Assembly (NCBI GenBank): GCA_047600765.1
Contig: JASGKF010000002.1
Location: 434,001 to 498,000, forward strand
Direction of reading: 5' to 3'
DNA length: 64,000 nt
Source: Viridibacterium sp047600765
GTDB taxonomy: Bacteria; Pseudomonadota; Gammaproteobacteria; Burkholderiales; Rhodocyclaceae
Part shown: positions 24,892-33,482 of the stretch, one piece after another
How positions within the stretch are numbered: position 1 is the first letter of the stretch
How the letters are laid out: every line of letters starts with the position of its first letter
Position numbers and translations under genes: made by a program
Notes under the pieces: generated by a model
What the model saw: the letters and a program-made list of their open reading frames with translations, nothing else
Databases searched by the model: none
Told to the model about the DNA's origin: nothing

Positions 24892-26475
24892 ATGAATCCC
24901 TCCAAAGCAGACAAAAAAGTTGATCCCGTCAAGTCACCAAAAGAGGCTGCGCTCGCTGCTTTGAAGCGCAATGATCCATCGGGAGCCATAGCGATATGCA
25001 ATCAAGCGCTGCGCCGGACGAAGAACAACGCGGACATCATGCAAGTGCTCGCCGTTTCTTTGCTCAGCAAGGGAGAGATTGATCTGGCGGAACAAACAGT
25101 ACTGAAAGCACGCACGCTGGACCCATTAAATGCCGAGGTACATCTGGCTCATGGCTTGATCCTTCGGGCCCGGGGGCTCAATGAGGCCGCGCTGTCAGCA
25201 TACGATTCGGCTGTGGCCATGGACCCCAATTCTGCATTGGCGAGGCTGAATCGGGCGAACGTATTGAATGATCTTGGGTGCTTGAAGGAGGCGGTTGAGG
25301 AATACGCCCAAGCGCTGGCAATTGATGATGGCTTGCCTGGCGCCCACTTGAATCACGGGGTTGCGCTTCAAAAACTGGATCGGCATGAAGAGGCCGAAGT
25401 CTCGATCAGGGCGGCTCTTGGATATCAGCCCGGGATGCTCGATGCACTTTTCGCCCTGGGCAATTCATTGGGGGCGCTCGCAAGGCCGGCTGAGGCGCAG
25501 GAGTGCTACGAAGCCGTCATGGCGGTAGAGCCAGAATACGAACAATGCAGATGGAACTCAGGATTGACGCAGTTGATCCTCGAACAATTTCGTTCAGGTT
25601 GGGCATCGTATGAGGTGCGCATTGGTTCAAGTTCGAATTTCAAGTTCCAGCCCAAGGACGGAGAAGTGCTGTGGCAGGGTGAGTCGCTGACGGGACGTTC
25701 AATCGTGCTGTTGGCGGAGCAGGGGCTGGGTGACACTTTGCAGTTCTGTCGCTTTGCAGACAGATTGGTCGCCTTGGGTGCAACGGCAATCATCCTGGAG
25801 GTCCCTGAATCACTGTGTTCGCTGCTGCAGTGCCTGCAATCAGATCACATGCAGGTATGCAGTAAGGGAAGTGAGCGTGCGACGGCAGATTTTTATCTGC
25901 CGCTGATGTCTTTGCCCCACCGACTGGGGTTCGATGCCGTTCCAGAAGCCGCGCAGTCGTATCTGGTGGCTGATCCGGTGAAGATTGCGCATTGGCAAGC
26001 GACGCTGCCAGCCCGCAGGGCCCGGAAACGCATTGGTGTAGTGTGGTCCGGTAGCCCGGGGCACACGCACGATGTGTACCGTTCAATTCCATTCGAATGG
26101 CTTGCCCCGTGGTTCGAACTCGAAGAGATTGAATGGATCTGCCTTCAGAAGCAGATTCGTGCGGAAGAACGCGATGCCTTGGCGAATTCAACCGTCAAGG
26201 AGTTCAGCGCGGATCTGCACGACATGAGTGATACCGCGGCCTTGATCGCCAATCTCGACCTTGTCGTCAGTGTGGATACTTCTGTGGCGCATCTGGCCGC
26301 GGCGCTTGGCAAGCCAACCTGGGTGCTTGTTGCCTATTCCCCGGATTGGCGCTGGCTGTTGAATCGGTCCGACTCCTCTTGGTATCCCAGCGTTCGTTTG
26401 TTCAGGCAAGAGAAAAGGGGCGATTGGCGCGGTGTCGTCGGCGCAGTACGCACTGCGTTGCCGGAGGTGCTGTGA
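24892..26475 (+). CDS. TPR protein with C-terminal GT9-like glycosyltransferase domain (1)
   Basis: The 527-residue protein has six or seven tetratricopeptide repeats (about 20-250), recognisable by the W/L-G-Y-A-F-A-P pattern every 34 residues. A C-terminal domain resembles heptosyltransferase/GT9 enzymes. Typical stretches are L-A-E-Q-G-L-G-D-T-L-Q-F-C-R, G-V-V-W-S-G-S-P, D-T-A-A-L-I-A-N-L-D and D-T-S-V-A-H-L-A-A-A-L-G-K-P-T-W. No signal peptide is visible, so it acts in the cytoplasm. The ATG at 24892 is preferred over a TTG seven codons earlier. It overlaps the next, homologous gene by one base. Codon use is less G/C biased than in truC. The acceptor is unknown. Confidence 0.8.
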   Translation: MNPSKADKKVDPVKSPKEAALAALKRNDPSGAIAICNQALRRTKNNADIMQVLAVSLLSKGEIDLAEQTVLKARTLDPLNAEVHLAHGLILRARGLNEAALSAYDSAVAMDPNSALARLNRANVLNDLGCLKEAVEEYAQALAIDDGLPGAHLNHGVALQKLDRHEEAEVSIRAALGYQPGMLDALFALGNSLGALARPAEAQECYEAVMAVEPEYEQCRWNSGLTQLILEQFRSGWASYEVRIGSSSNFKFQPKDGEVLWQGESLTGRSIVLLAEQGLGDTLQFCRFADRLVALGATAIILEVPESLCSLLQCLQSDHMQVCSKGSERATADFYLPLMSLPHRLGFDAVPEAAQSYLVADPVKIAHWQATLPARRARKRIGVVWSGSPGHTHDVYRSIPFEWLAPWFELEEIEWICLQKQIRAEERDALANSTVKEFSADLHDMSDTAALIANLDLVVSVDTSVAHLAAALGKPTWVLVAYSPDWRWLLNRSDSSWYPSVRLFRQEKRGDWRGVVGAVRTALPEVL

Positions 26476-28082
26476 TGGCGCCCAAACAGCAGATTTCACG
26501 CGGTGTTTCACGCAAGCTTCGCCCCCCTTCGCCCGCTGTGCAGGGCTTGTTGCAGCAAGCCCTGGCCTCGCATCAGACGGGTGTTTGGCATCACGCAGAG
26601 GCGCTCTACCGGCAAGCATTGATGCTCGACCCCCATTGTTTCGACGCGCTGAATATGTTGGGCGCGTTGTTGGGAGACCAGGGGCTTCATGCCGAGGGGT
26701 TGGAGTATGTGGATCAGGCACTGAAAGTCTATCCGCTCTCTGCGCGAGCACATCTGAACAGAGGTGCGATGCTGCGAAAGCTCGGCAAGCAGGACGACGC
26801 ATTGCGCTCATATGAAAAGGCAATAGCCCTGCAGCCTGATCTGCCCGAGGCGCCTTTCAATCTGGCCAATCTGCTCGATGAAATGCAGCGACCGCAGGAC
26901 GCGTTGCGTGCATATGAGCGTGCATTGAAGTTACGCCCCGGTTTTTATGATGCAGTGTTCCAGCAGGGGGTGGTGCTGACATGTAGTGGTCGGCACGAAG
27001 AGGCTATCGAGTTCTTCCGGAAAGCAGCGACACTCGCGCCGCAGAGCCCTGATCCGCTTTTTGGCGAAGGTGTTGCGCTCTGTGCTTTGATGCGGATCGA
27101 AGAGGCTGTTGCCATCTATACGCGGGCCCTGGCTTTGAAGCCAGATTTCCAGGAGGTGCGTTCAAATGCCGCGCATTTGAAGCTGCTGCTGGGAGACTTT
27201 ACCAACGGCTGGACTGAATACGAAACCCGTCATGAACGCGTGACCTTGCGCGAATTTTCTGCGCCTCGCTGGTTTGGTGACTTTGACCTGGCGGGAAAAA
27301 CCATCCTGCTGCATTGTGAGCAAGGCTTGGGGGACACGCTGCAGTTCTGCAGGTATGCGCTGGAAGTGCGCAAATTGGGGGCGAGGGTATTGCTCGAGGT
27401 TCAGCCGCCGCTGGTGACGTTGATGAAGTCGTTGTCTGACGATATCACCGTGCTTCCCAAGGGTGCGGAACATATGGATTTCGATTGCCAGTGTCCGATT
27501 TTGAGCCTGCCATTGGCATTCAAGACCGATCTGACATCGATACCTCAACGCGGAAAGTATTTATCTGCAGACCCCCAGAAGGTAGACCACTGGCGCGAAA
27601 TCCTTGGCACAAAAACCAAGCCATTGCGTGTGGGGTTGGTTTGGTCGGGCAATCCGTTATTCCCGGGCGACGCTGATAGATCAATGCGGTTTCGCGACGT
27701 CATCAACGTGGATGAGGGGCTGGTGGAGTTTGTATCTTTGCAGAAGGAGATGCGCGAGCGAGACCGCGATGACTTTGCAAAGCAGACCAGAGTGCGTTTC
27801 TTTGGCGATCAGTTGCTCGATTTTTCAGACACGGCTGCGCTAGCGGAAAACATGGATCTGATCGTCACCAGTGACACCTCGCTGGCGCACTTGGCTGGCG
27901 CTTTGGGTAAACCGACGTGGGTAATCGTGCCGAAGATTCCGGATTGGCGATGGATGATGAGCCGCGAAGACTGTCCTTGGTACGACTCGGTGCGTTTGTT
28001 CAGACAGTCCCTGCGTGAATCGGACTGGGTCGGCGTGACGAGCAGGGTGCGTTCCCAGTTGCGGAGTCTGGTGCAGGCTTGA
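26475..28082 (+). CDS. TPR protein with C-terminal GT9-like glycosyltransferase domain (2)
   Basis: The 535-residue paralogue of the preceding protein starts with a basic tail (M-A-P-K-Q-Q-I-S-R), then about six TPR units (35-260) and the same GT9-like domain: H-C-E-Q-G-L-G-D-T-L-Q-F-C-R, G-L-V-W-S-G-N-P, S-L-Q-K-E-M-R and S-D-T-S-L-A-H-L-A-G-A-L-G-K-P-T-W. The start overlaps the stop of gene 1 (TGATG), with GGAGG eight bases upstream, so expression is coupled. It ends 38 bases before the convergent ubiT. It may form a complex with gene 1, or serve a different acceptor through its different TPR surface; both are inference. Confidence 0.8.
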   Translation: MAPKQQISRGVSRKLRPPSPAVQGLLQQALASHQTGVWHHAEALYRQALMLDPHCFDALNMLGALLGDQGLHAEGLEYVDQALKVYPLSARAHLNRGAMLRKLGKQDDALRSYEKAIALQPDLPEAPFNLANLLDEMQRPQDALRAYERALKLRPGFYDAVFQQGVVLTCSGRHEEAIEFFRKAATLAPQSPDPLFGEGVALCALMRIEEAVAIYTRALALKPDFQEVRSNAAHLKLLLGDFTNGWTEYETRHERVTLREFSAPRWFGDFDLAGKTILLHCEQGLGDTLQFCRYALEVRKLGARVLLEVQPPLVTLMKSLSDDITVLPKGAEHMDFDCQCPILSLPLAFKTDLTSIPQRGKYLSADPQKVDHWREILGTKTKPLRVGLVWSGNPLFPGDADRSMRFRDVINVDEGLVEFVSLQKEMRERDRDDFAKQTRVRFFGDQLLDFSDTAALAENMDLIVTSDTSLAHLAGALGKPTWVIVPKIPDWRWMMSREDCPWYDSVRLFRQSLRESDWVGVTSRVRSQLRSLVQA

Positions 28083-28120
28083 TCAGAATCGTGGGTTGCG
28101 ATGGGAGGCTCGTCGCCCGA

Positions 28121-28534
28121 TCAAGATACCCAACGAGGCAATTCGATGCTGTCGAGCAGATTTTTAAGGTTCAGCCCCAGCTCGGTATCTCCCTCAACGA
28201 CAAGGCGGCGCTGAAAGAACAGGGTGTCGGGATCCTCCTGACGGCGTGCGATGCGCAGCAGGTCGGCCAGTTTGCCGCTGAAGCGTACGTCAGCGCTTCG
28301 GTTTGAGGCCACAAAGCGGCCATCGCTGCGCAAACGCACGCTGGCTGTAGCACCGAGATCCAGTACCCGTATCGCGATGGTGCGTTCATGCATGAAGCTC
28401 AGGTCACCCGGGAGGCGGCCGACCTGGCGTGCCAGGGTGAGCGAGACAGCCAGTGCGTGCGACCAGTGAGTCTGGGGTAGATGTGGACCAAGACGCGCGA
28501 GAAATGCTGGCAGGGTAAGGTTAGCTTGGGGCAT
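28121..28534 (-). CDS. ubiT: Anaerobic ubiquinone biosynthesis accessory protein UbiT (SCP2 domain)
   Basis: The 137-residue protein has an SCP2-type lipid-binding domain (about 35-130), with the typical I-R-V-L-D-L-G ... F-S-G-K-L-A-D-L-L run. UbiT binds prenylated ubiquinone intermediates and is needed for O2-independent ubiquinone synthesis. It starts inside the 3' end of ubiV (14-base overlap), completing a leftward ubiU-ubiV-ubiT order. This gene context makes the assignment firm. Confidence 0.9.
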   Translation of the reverse strand: MPQANLTLPAFLARLGPHLPQTHWSHALAVSLTLARQVGRLPGDLSFMHERTIAIRVLDLGATASVRLRSDGRFVASNRSADVRFSGKLADLLRIARRQEDPDTLFFQRRLVVEGDTELGLNLKNLLDSIELPRWVS

Positions 28535-29408
28535 GGTGCTCCATGGAGTGTTGAAGGCCAGCGGAGCCGCGCCAGTATCCGTCGCAGAGTCCGCTGGGGG
28601 CATATGGCGCCAAGGATGCAGGAGTTTGACCAGTCAAAGCGGCCCGGAAGGCTTTGACGATATCGGCCGTTCCATGTGACTGAGGGCTGATGCGCAGGAT
28701 GTCGACACCCTGTTCGTGCAGCTCGGCGAGATGTGGCAAAAGGTTTTGTGTCGCAGCTGACTGGGTCTGGATGCCGTTGATAATGAGAAAGTGCCGCTTC
28801 TCACGTGTATCGAGCGGCATGCCGTCCGGGTACTCCTTGCAACGGAACTGGCAGTCGTCCTTTTTCAGATTAAAGTGGCGCGCAGTGAAGCAGCGCGAGG
28901 AGAAGGCCAGTGGCAAGCGCCCCCAGGCGAAAACTTCGGTTTCCATGCCTGCAGGCATGTCCTGCAGCAACAGGGCGAGGCGTGTGGCGGACATCTCCAG
29001 CGGCGGAATCCAGCGACAGGCGCCCAGTCCCTGCATCAGCGTCAGACTGGCGTGGTTGTAGAGGTTGAGATGCGTGCCGGCAACCCAGCGCTTGCCGCGC
29101 AACAAGCCGACCGCGCCCATGTCGTTGGCTTCGACCATGAAGTCCGTGCAGGATGTGATGCGCCGCTGGTTGCGCAGCTCGCTCTCGGATTCCAGCAAGG
29201 TCTGGCAGGACAGCACGACCTCTTTGCCCGTATCCCGCAATTGCTGCGCAATGCCCAGCCAGTCTTCGAGGCGCAGCAATTGACGGCGACTGCAGACGAC
29301 CTCGCCGAGATAGACGATGTTGACGGGCCAGCCAGCGACTTCGCGGTAAAAGGCCTGCACACGTTCGCGTGGCCAGAAATAGAGCAGGGGGCCGAGGCTC
29401 AGTTGCAT
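28521..29408 (-). CDS. ubiV: UbiV, O2-independent ubiquinone hydroxylase subunit
   Basis: UbiV and UbiU form a [4Fe-4S] heterodimer that hydroxylates ubiquinone precursors without oxygen, using prephenate as hydroxyl donor in E. coli. The 295-residue protein is a peptidase-U32-like TIM barrel. Cys39, Cys173, Cys186 and Cys190 reproduce the cluster ligands of E. coli UbiV (C39, C180, C193, C197), including the 13- and 4-residue spacings. The start at 29408 gives M-Q-L-S-L-G-P. A 157-base gap without a gene separates it from ubiU. Confidence 0.93.
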   Translation of the reverse strand: MQLSLGPLLYFWPRERVQAFYREVAGWPVNIVYLGEVVCSRRQLLRLEDWLGIAQQLRDTGKEVVLSCQTLLESESELRNQRRITSCTDFMVEANDMGAVGLLRGKRWVAGTHLNLYNHASLTLMQGLGACRWIPPLEMSATRLALLLQDMPAGMETEVFAWGRLPLAFSSRCFTARHFNLKKDDCQFRCKEYPDGMPLDTREKRHFLIINGIQTQSAATQNLLPHLAELHEQGVDILRISPQSHGTADIVKAFRAALTGQTPASLAPYAPSGLCDGYWRGSAGLQHSMEHHAPS

Positions 29409-29565
29409 GGATGCTTTTCCGTTGGGTTGGAACACGGCGGTTTGAAATGGCTTGGGCCGCGTAGCGAGCGGATGCTGGCCAAGGCGGTGAGCGCAGACAG
29501 TGCACATTGCATGGCGAGCGAGCCAACGCCGGCCAGCATTTTCGCAGTAGCGGAGCAGGCCATTT

Positions 29566-30588
29566 CTACTTCCAGGGGCGCGAATAGGCGCCCAGCGTGA
29601 CGTGCTGTCCTTCGGACACCTTGCCCAGCGCCTGTTGCCAGGCGGGTTTGGCGCTGAAGCGCTCGGGCGAGGCGACCGCCGCGTCGATGGCCGCACGCAG
29701 GGTGCGCGTGACTTCAGCGACATAGGCCGGGCTGCGCTGCCGCCCTTCCACCTTGATGGCGGCGACACCGATGCGCAGCAGTTCTGGCAAGGCCTCGACG
29801 ATGTTGAGGCTGGTGGGCTCTTCCAGCGCGTAATAGGTCTCGCCATTGACGGCGAAGCGCCCCTTGCACAGCGTGGGGTAACCGGCCGCTTCGTCCTTGC
29901 CATAGGTGTCGATGAGCACGCCGGACAGGCGTGCTTCCGTGCCGTGTGCCGTTTCGGTCCAGCGCACGGCTTTGGCCGGCGAGCAGACGCCCGCCGTGTT
30001 GGGCGATTCGCCCGTGGCATAACTCGACAGCAGGCAGCGCCCTTCGACCATCACGCAAAGGCTGCCGAAGCCGAAGACCTCGATTTCCACGGTTGTGTGC
30101 TGGATGACATGCGCCACCTGCGCCAGTGTCAGCACCCGCGGCAGCACGGCACGCTGGATGCCGAACAGTTCGCGACAAAGGTTGATGGCTTCGTAGCTGG
30201 TGCAGGATGCCTGTACCGACAGATGTCGCCGCAGGGTGGGGTGGATACGGCTGGCGTAGTCCAGCAAACCCATATCGGCGAGGATCACGGCATCGACGCC
30301 CAGATCGGCGGCCGCATCGACGGCAGCCCGCCAGCGTGCTTCCTCACCGGCCTGAGCATAGGTGTTGATGGCCATAAGGACCTGCCGTCCAAAGCGGTGG
30401 GCATAGTCCACCCCCTCTCGGGCAGCCCGGGCGTCGAAGTTCAGGCCAGCAAAGTTGCGGGCATTGGTGGCGTCCTTCAGGCCCAGATAAACCGCGTCAG
30501 CGCCATGGTCTATCGCAGCCTTGAGGGCGGGCAGACTGCCTGCGGGGCAGATCAGCTGAGGGGGCGGCAGGGTATTGGCGGCAAGCAT
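29566..30588 (-). CDS. ubiU: UbiU, O2-independent ubiquinone hydroxylase subunit
   Basis: The 340-residue U32-family protein is the partner of UbiV. The four [4Fe-4S] ligands are Cys178, Cys185, Cys202 and Cys241, with spacings 7, 17 and 39 identical to those of E. coli UbiU (169, 176, 193, 232). The N-terminal L-I-C-P-A-G-S and the barrel motif G-A-D-A-V-Y-L-G are typical. It heads the leftward ubiUVT set and is divergent from the oligogalacturonate lyase gene. Its presence indicates growth with anaerobic respiration such as denitrification. Confidence 0.94.
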   Translation of the reverse strand: MLAANTLPPPQLICPAGSLPALKAAIDHGADAVYLGLKDATNARNFAGLNFDARAAREGVDYAHRFGRQVLMAINTYAQAGEEARWRAAVDAAADLGVDAVILADMGLLDYASRIHPTLRRHLSVQASCTSYEAINLCRELFGIQRAVLPRVLTLAQVAHVIQHTTVEIEVFGFGSLCVMVEGRCLLSSYATGESPNTAGVCSPAKAVRWTETAHGTEARLSGVLIDTYGKDEAAGYPTLCKGRFAVNGETYYALEEPTSLNIVEALPELLRIGVAAIKVEGRQRSPAYVAEVTRTLRAAIDAAVASPERFSAKPAWQQALGKVSEGQHVTLGAYSRPWK

Positions 30589-30784
30589 CAGCGGAGGCTA
30601 GCGGCGGCGGGAGCCGTGTCATTTGCTGCGGATCAAGCCGGAGTCGCCTTGCAGCAATTCGGTGCCTTGCTGCAGGTCGTTCGCGTACAATTAAAGGCTC
30701 CCGTTTTTCTGCCGAAATACTTTCCTACACCGCTGCACTGCGGCGCCACCGTTTCAACCCTCGCAACACCCAGGAGACTGACCC

Positions 30785-31903
30785 ATGGCCAAGGGCGACA
30801 TCATCCAGCTCAAATTCGAAGACTTCACCGACTCCGACACCGGTGCCCGTGTGACGCGTCTGACCCCGGTCGATGTGACCTGCCATCGCAATTACTTCTA
30901 TCAGAAGTGCTTCACCAACGACGGCAAGAAGCTCCTGTTCGGTGCACTCTTCGACAACGGCAGCTGGAACAGCTACCTGCTCGACCTCGAAACCCAGCAA
31001 GCCCGTCAGCTCACCGAGGGCAAGGGCAAGGTTGACAACACCTTCGGCAACTTCCTGTCGCCGGATGACAAGTACCTCTATTACGTGAAGGGCGGCCGCG
31101 AGCTGCGTCGCGTGGCACTGGATTCGCTGGAAGAGGAAGTCCTCTACACCGTTCCGCAGGGCTACAAGGGTTATGGCACCTGGGTAGCCAACTCGGCCTG
31201 TACCAAGCTGGTCGGCATTGAAGTGGTCGAAGGCGACCTGCTGCCGCTCAAGACCTGGGAAGAGTTCGCCGTGCAGTTCCACAAGAAGCCGCGCTGCCGT
31301 CTCGTCAAGATCGACATCGCGACGGGCACCAGCACGGTCATTTATGAGCAAGCCAAGTGGATGGGCCACCCGCTCTATCGTCCTTTCGACGACAGCACCG
31401 TGGCTTACTGCCACGAAGGCCCGCACGACCTCGTTGATGCCCGCATGTGGTTCGTCAATGAAGACGGCACCAACGTCCGCTGCGTCAAGGAGCACGAGGA
31501 AGGTGAAGCCTGCACTCATGAGTTCTTCACGCCCGACGGCTCGAAGATGCTCTACGTCTCCTACAAGAAGGGCAGTACCGACCGCTGGATCTGTTCCGCC
31601 GACCCGGTGACCCTCAAGAACGAGGCGCTGTTGACCATGCCGCCGTGCTCGCACCTGTATTCCAACTATGACGGCTCGCTGGCGGTCGGTGACGGTTGCG
31701 ATACGCCGCCTGACGTGCAGGACACGGCGGCCCATACGCACGAGAACGATCCCTTCCTGTATCTCTTCGATCTCAACAAGAAAACCACGAAGCAGATCTG
31801 CAAGCACAGCACGTCGTGGAAGGTTTACAAGGAAGACCGTCAGGTGACCCACCCGCACCCGTCCTTTACGCCGGACGACAAGCGCGTGTTGTTTCACTTC
31901 TGA
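30785..31903 (+). CDS. ogl: Oligogalacturonate lyase, C-terminus altered by a frameshift pair
   Basis: Ogl is a cytoplasmic PL22 enzyme that splits pectin-derived digalacturonate into 4-deoxy-hexoseulose uronate. The 372-residue reading frame shows a seven-bladed propeller with C-H-R-N-Y-F-Y-Q-K near 38, M-G-H-P, and S-H-L-Y-S-N-Y-D near residue 290. It stops early at 31903. Removing one T in the run at 31892-31894 and adding one G near 31919 gives a continuous end reading F-T-S-D-F-E-G-N-P-A-L-Y-L-A-D-L-P-V, with a stop at 31946-31948 and a total of 387 residues, the usual length. Either two close indels occurred or the assembly is wrong here. Porin copy 2 follows. Confidence 0.85.
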   Translation: MAKGDIIQLKFEDFTDSDTGARVTRLTPVDVTCHRNYFYQKCFTNDGKKLLFGALFDNGSWNSYLLDLETQQARQLTEGKGKVDNTFGNFLSPDDKYLYYVKGGRELRRVALDSLEEEVLYTVPQGYKGYGTWVANSACTKLVGIEVVEGDLLPLKTWEEFAVQFHKKPRCRLVKIDIATGTSTVIYEQAKWMGHPLYRPFDDSTVAYCHEGPHDLVDARMWFVNEDGTNVRCVKEHEEGEACTHEFFTPDGSKMLYVSYKKGSTDRWICSADPVTLKNEALLTMPPCSHLYSNYDGSLAVGDGCDTPPDVQDTAAHTHENDPFLYLFDLNKKTTKQICKHSTSWKVYKEDRQVTHPHPSFTPDDKRVLFHF

Positions 31904-31965
31904 CTTTGAGGGTAACCCGCACTGTATCTGGCAGATTTGCCAGTTTGAGGCGCAAGCCCTTGATT

Positions 31966-31993
31966 GACAAAGGCCGCGAAAGCGGCCTTTGTC
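31966..31993 (+). terminator. Intrinsic terminator after ogl
   Basis: GACAAAGGCCGC-GAAA-GCGGCCTTTGTC is a perfect 12-bp stem with a stable GAAA tetraloop. Only a weak T-run (GTTTC) follows. It separates ogl from porin copy 2. Confidence 0.8.
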
Positions 31994-32042
31994 GTTTCTG
32001 GCTTTCGGTGATTCATTGTTGTGCGTTGCGCCAATCCAAGCG

Positions 32043-32060
32043 TGTTGCGTGAACGCAACA
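32043..32060. promoter_or_regulatory. 8-2-8 operator-like palindrome upstream of porin copy 2
   Basis: TGTTGCGT-GA-ACGCAACA is a perfect palindrome 166 bases before the porin start. No such site is found upstream of copy 1, so the two near-identical porins are likely regulated by different factors. Confidence 0.45.
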
Positions 32061-32225
32061 AAGCGGGGCCGCCCACCCTGCCAAATTGCGCCGTGCCTTG
32101 CTCCGTTCATCGGCGCTTTGCCAGAATGGCCCGCAACTTCTCGGTTCGAGAGGTGGAAAAACGGGAGTGCCGGGCGGCCGCTTGGTACAACAAGGCCCGA
32201 TCTTCAATCCATGAGGAGCAATTCA

Positions 32226-33404
32226 ATGCAAAAGAAACTCATCGCCGTGGCCGTTGCTGGCCTGATGTCCGGCGGCGCCTTCGCGCAAGTCACCGTTGGC
32301 GGCAAGTTCGACGCCAGCTACCAGTTCCGCAAGATCCAGAACTTTGATACCGCTGCAGGTGCTCCGACTGGCGGCACGACGACTGAAACCCAGACTGACG
32401 GCTCGGCTGCTTCGACGCGCGTCACGTTCTCGGCCAACGAAGACATCAACAAGTGGATCAAGGCTGGCGTCTCCTACGACGTCCGCTTCGGCAACGTGCA
32501 CGAAGGCAAGACCGGCCTGACCTCGAACGACAAGAAGGCCATGTTCGTCCAGTTCGGCCCGATCGTGACCCAGTACGGCGTCGCCAACCTGATGTCGGGT
32601 GACTTCAAGCTGGCCGAGAAGCCCTACATGGTTTCGCCGAAGGACTGGGAAGCAGTCAAGTACGGCGTGTCGCAGTTCCGCGAAGAGTCGCTGACCAACC
32701 GTCACACCGCCTTCTGGACGGACCCGAAGGCACTGAGCTTCGGCCCGGTCGGCCTGCTGTTCAAGGGCTCCTACGCTGGCGGCGACAACCGCAAGGCTGG
32801 CTCGAACAACGACGGCTTCTCGCACACGAACACCGCTTCGTCGTCGCTGAACTCGGCCACGACCAAGAAGTCGGGTGACGTGTATGTGCTGGGTCTGGAA
32901 TACAAGATCACCGACGTGGTCAACGGCGGTATCGACGGTACCCACAAGCGCACCAGCAACATCGCTGCCGGTACGGAAAACGGCATGATCTTCCATCACT
33001 ACTATGTCAACATCAAGCCGGTGAAGGGTCTGAAGATCGGCCTGCAGTACAACAACTACAAGGGCTATCTGGCTGGTGTGCCATGGCAAGAAAAGACCAC
33101 CAACATCGTGATCAACTACACGATCGGTGATCTGGGTCTGGGTGCTGGCTTCTCGCAGAACCATGACCTGTCGGATGCCGCAACCGGTGGCCGTAACAGC
33201 GGCAAGCAGATGATGCTGGGTGCCTTCTATCAGCTGTCGAAGCAGACCAGCGCCTACATCGGCTACAGCAAGGCTGACTGGGAGCGCAACACGGCTGCCA
33301 TCACCAACGGCAAGTACGTTGGCTCCGGTACCGACTTCGTCGGCAACACCGGCAACAAGGTGGACGAAAAGATCCTCCGCGTTGGTATCGTCAAGGATTT
33401 CTGA
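32226..33404 (+). CDS. Outer-membrane porin, copy 2
   Basis: The 392-residue protein is identical in length to copy 1 at 15537-16715 and differs at 13 positions, mostly conservative. The signal peptide and first mature residues are identical. The ribosome-binding site GAGGAG and immediate leader are also shared, but the control region further upstream is unrelated. It lies directly after ogl and before the TPR-glycosyltransferase block, with a terminator behind it. A role in uptake of uronate oligomers is suggested only by position. Confidence 0.88.
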   Translation: MQKKLIAVAVAGLMSGGAFAQVTVGGKFDASYQFRKIQNFDTAAGAPTGGTTTETQTDGSAASTRVTFSANEDINKWIKAGVSYDVRFGNVHEGKTGLTSNDKKAMFVQFGPIVTQYGVANLMSGDFKLAEKPYMVSPKDWEAVKYGVSQFREESLTNRHTAFWTDPKALSFGPVGLLFKGSYAGGDNRKAGSNNDGFSHTNTASSSLNSATTKKSGDVYVLGLEYKITDVVNGGIDGTHKRTSNIAAGTENGMIFHHYYVNIKPVKGLKIGLQYNNYKGYLAGVPWQEKTTNIVINYTIGDLGLGAGFSQNHDLSDAATGGRNSGKQMMLGAFYQLSKQTSAYIGYSKADWERNTAAITNGKYVGSGTDFVGNTGNKVDEKILRVGIVKDF

Positions 33405-33434
33405 TCGTTCCCTACGGGTTCGACCAGTATCTGG

Positions 33435-33465
33435 AAAGGCAGCCTCAGGGCTGCCTTTTTATTTT
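33435..33465 (+). terminator. Intrinsic terminator after porin copy 2
   Basis: AAAGGCAGCC-TCAG-GGCTGCCTTT with a following T-rich tract (TTTTTATTTTT) is a textbook rho-independent terminator. It lies only 18 bases before the next start codon. Confidence 0.95.
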
Positions 33466-33482
33466 TGACTTGGAGTTCTTGC

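Noticed and set aside
30686..30691. TACAAT as a -10 box of ogl
   Set aside because: No -35 box at 16-18 bp; left uncalled.
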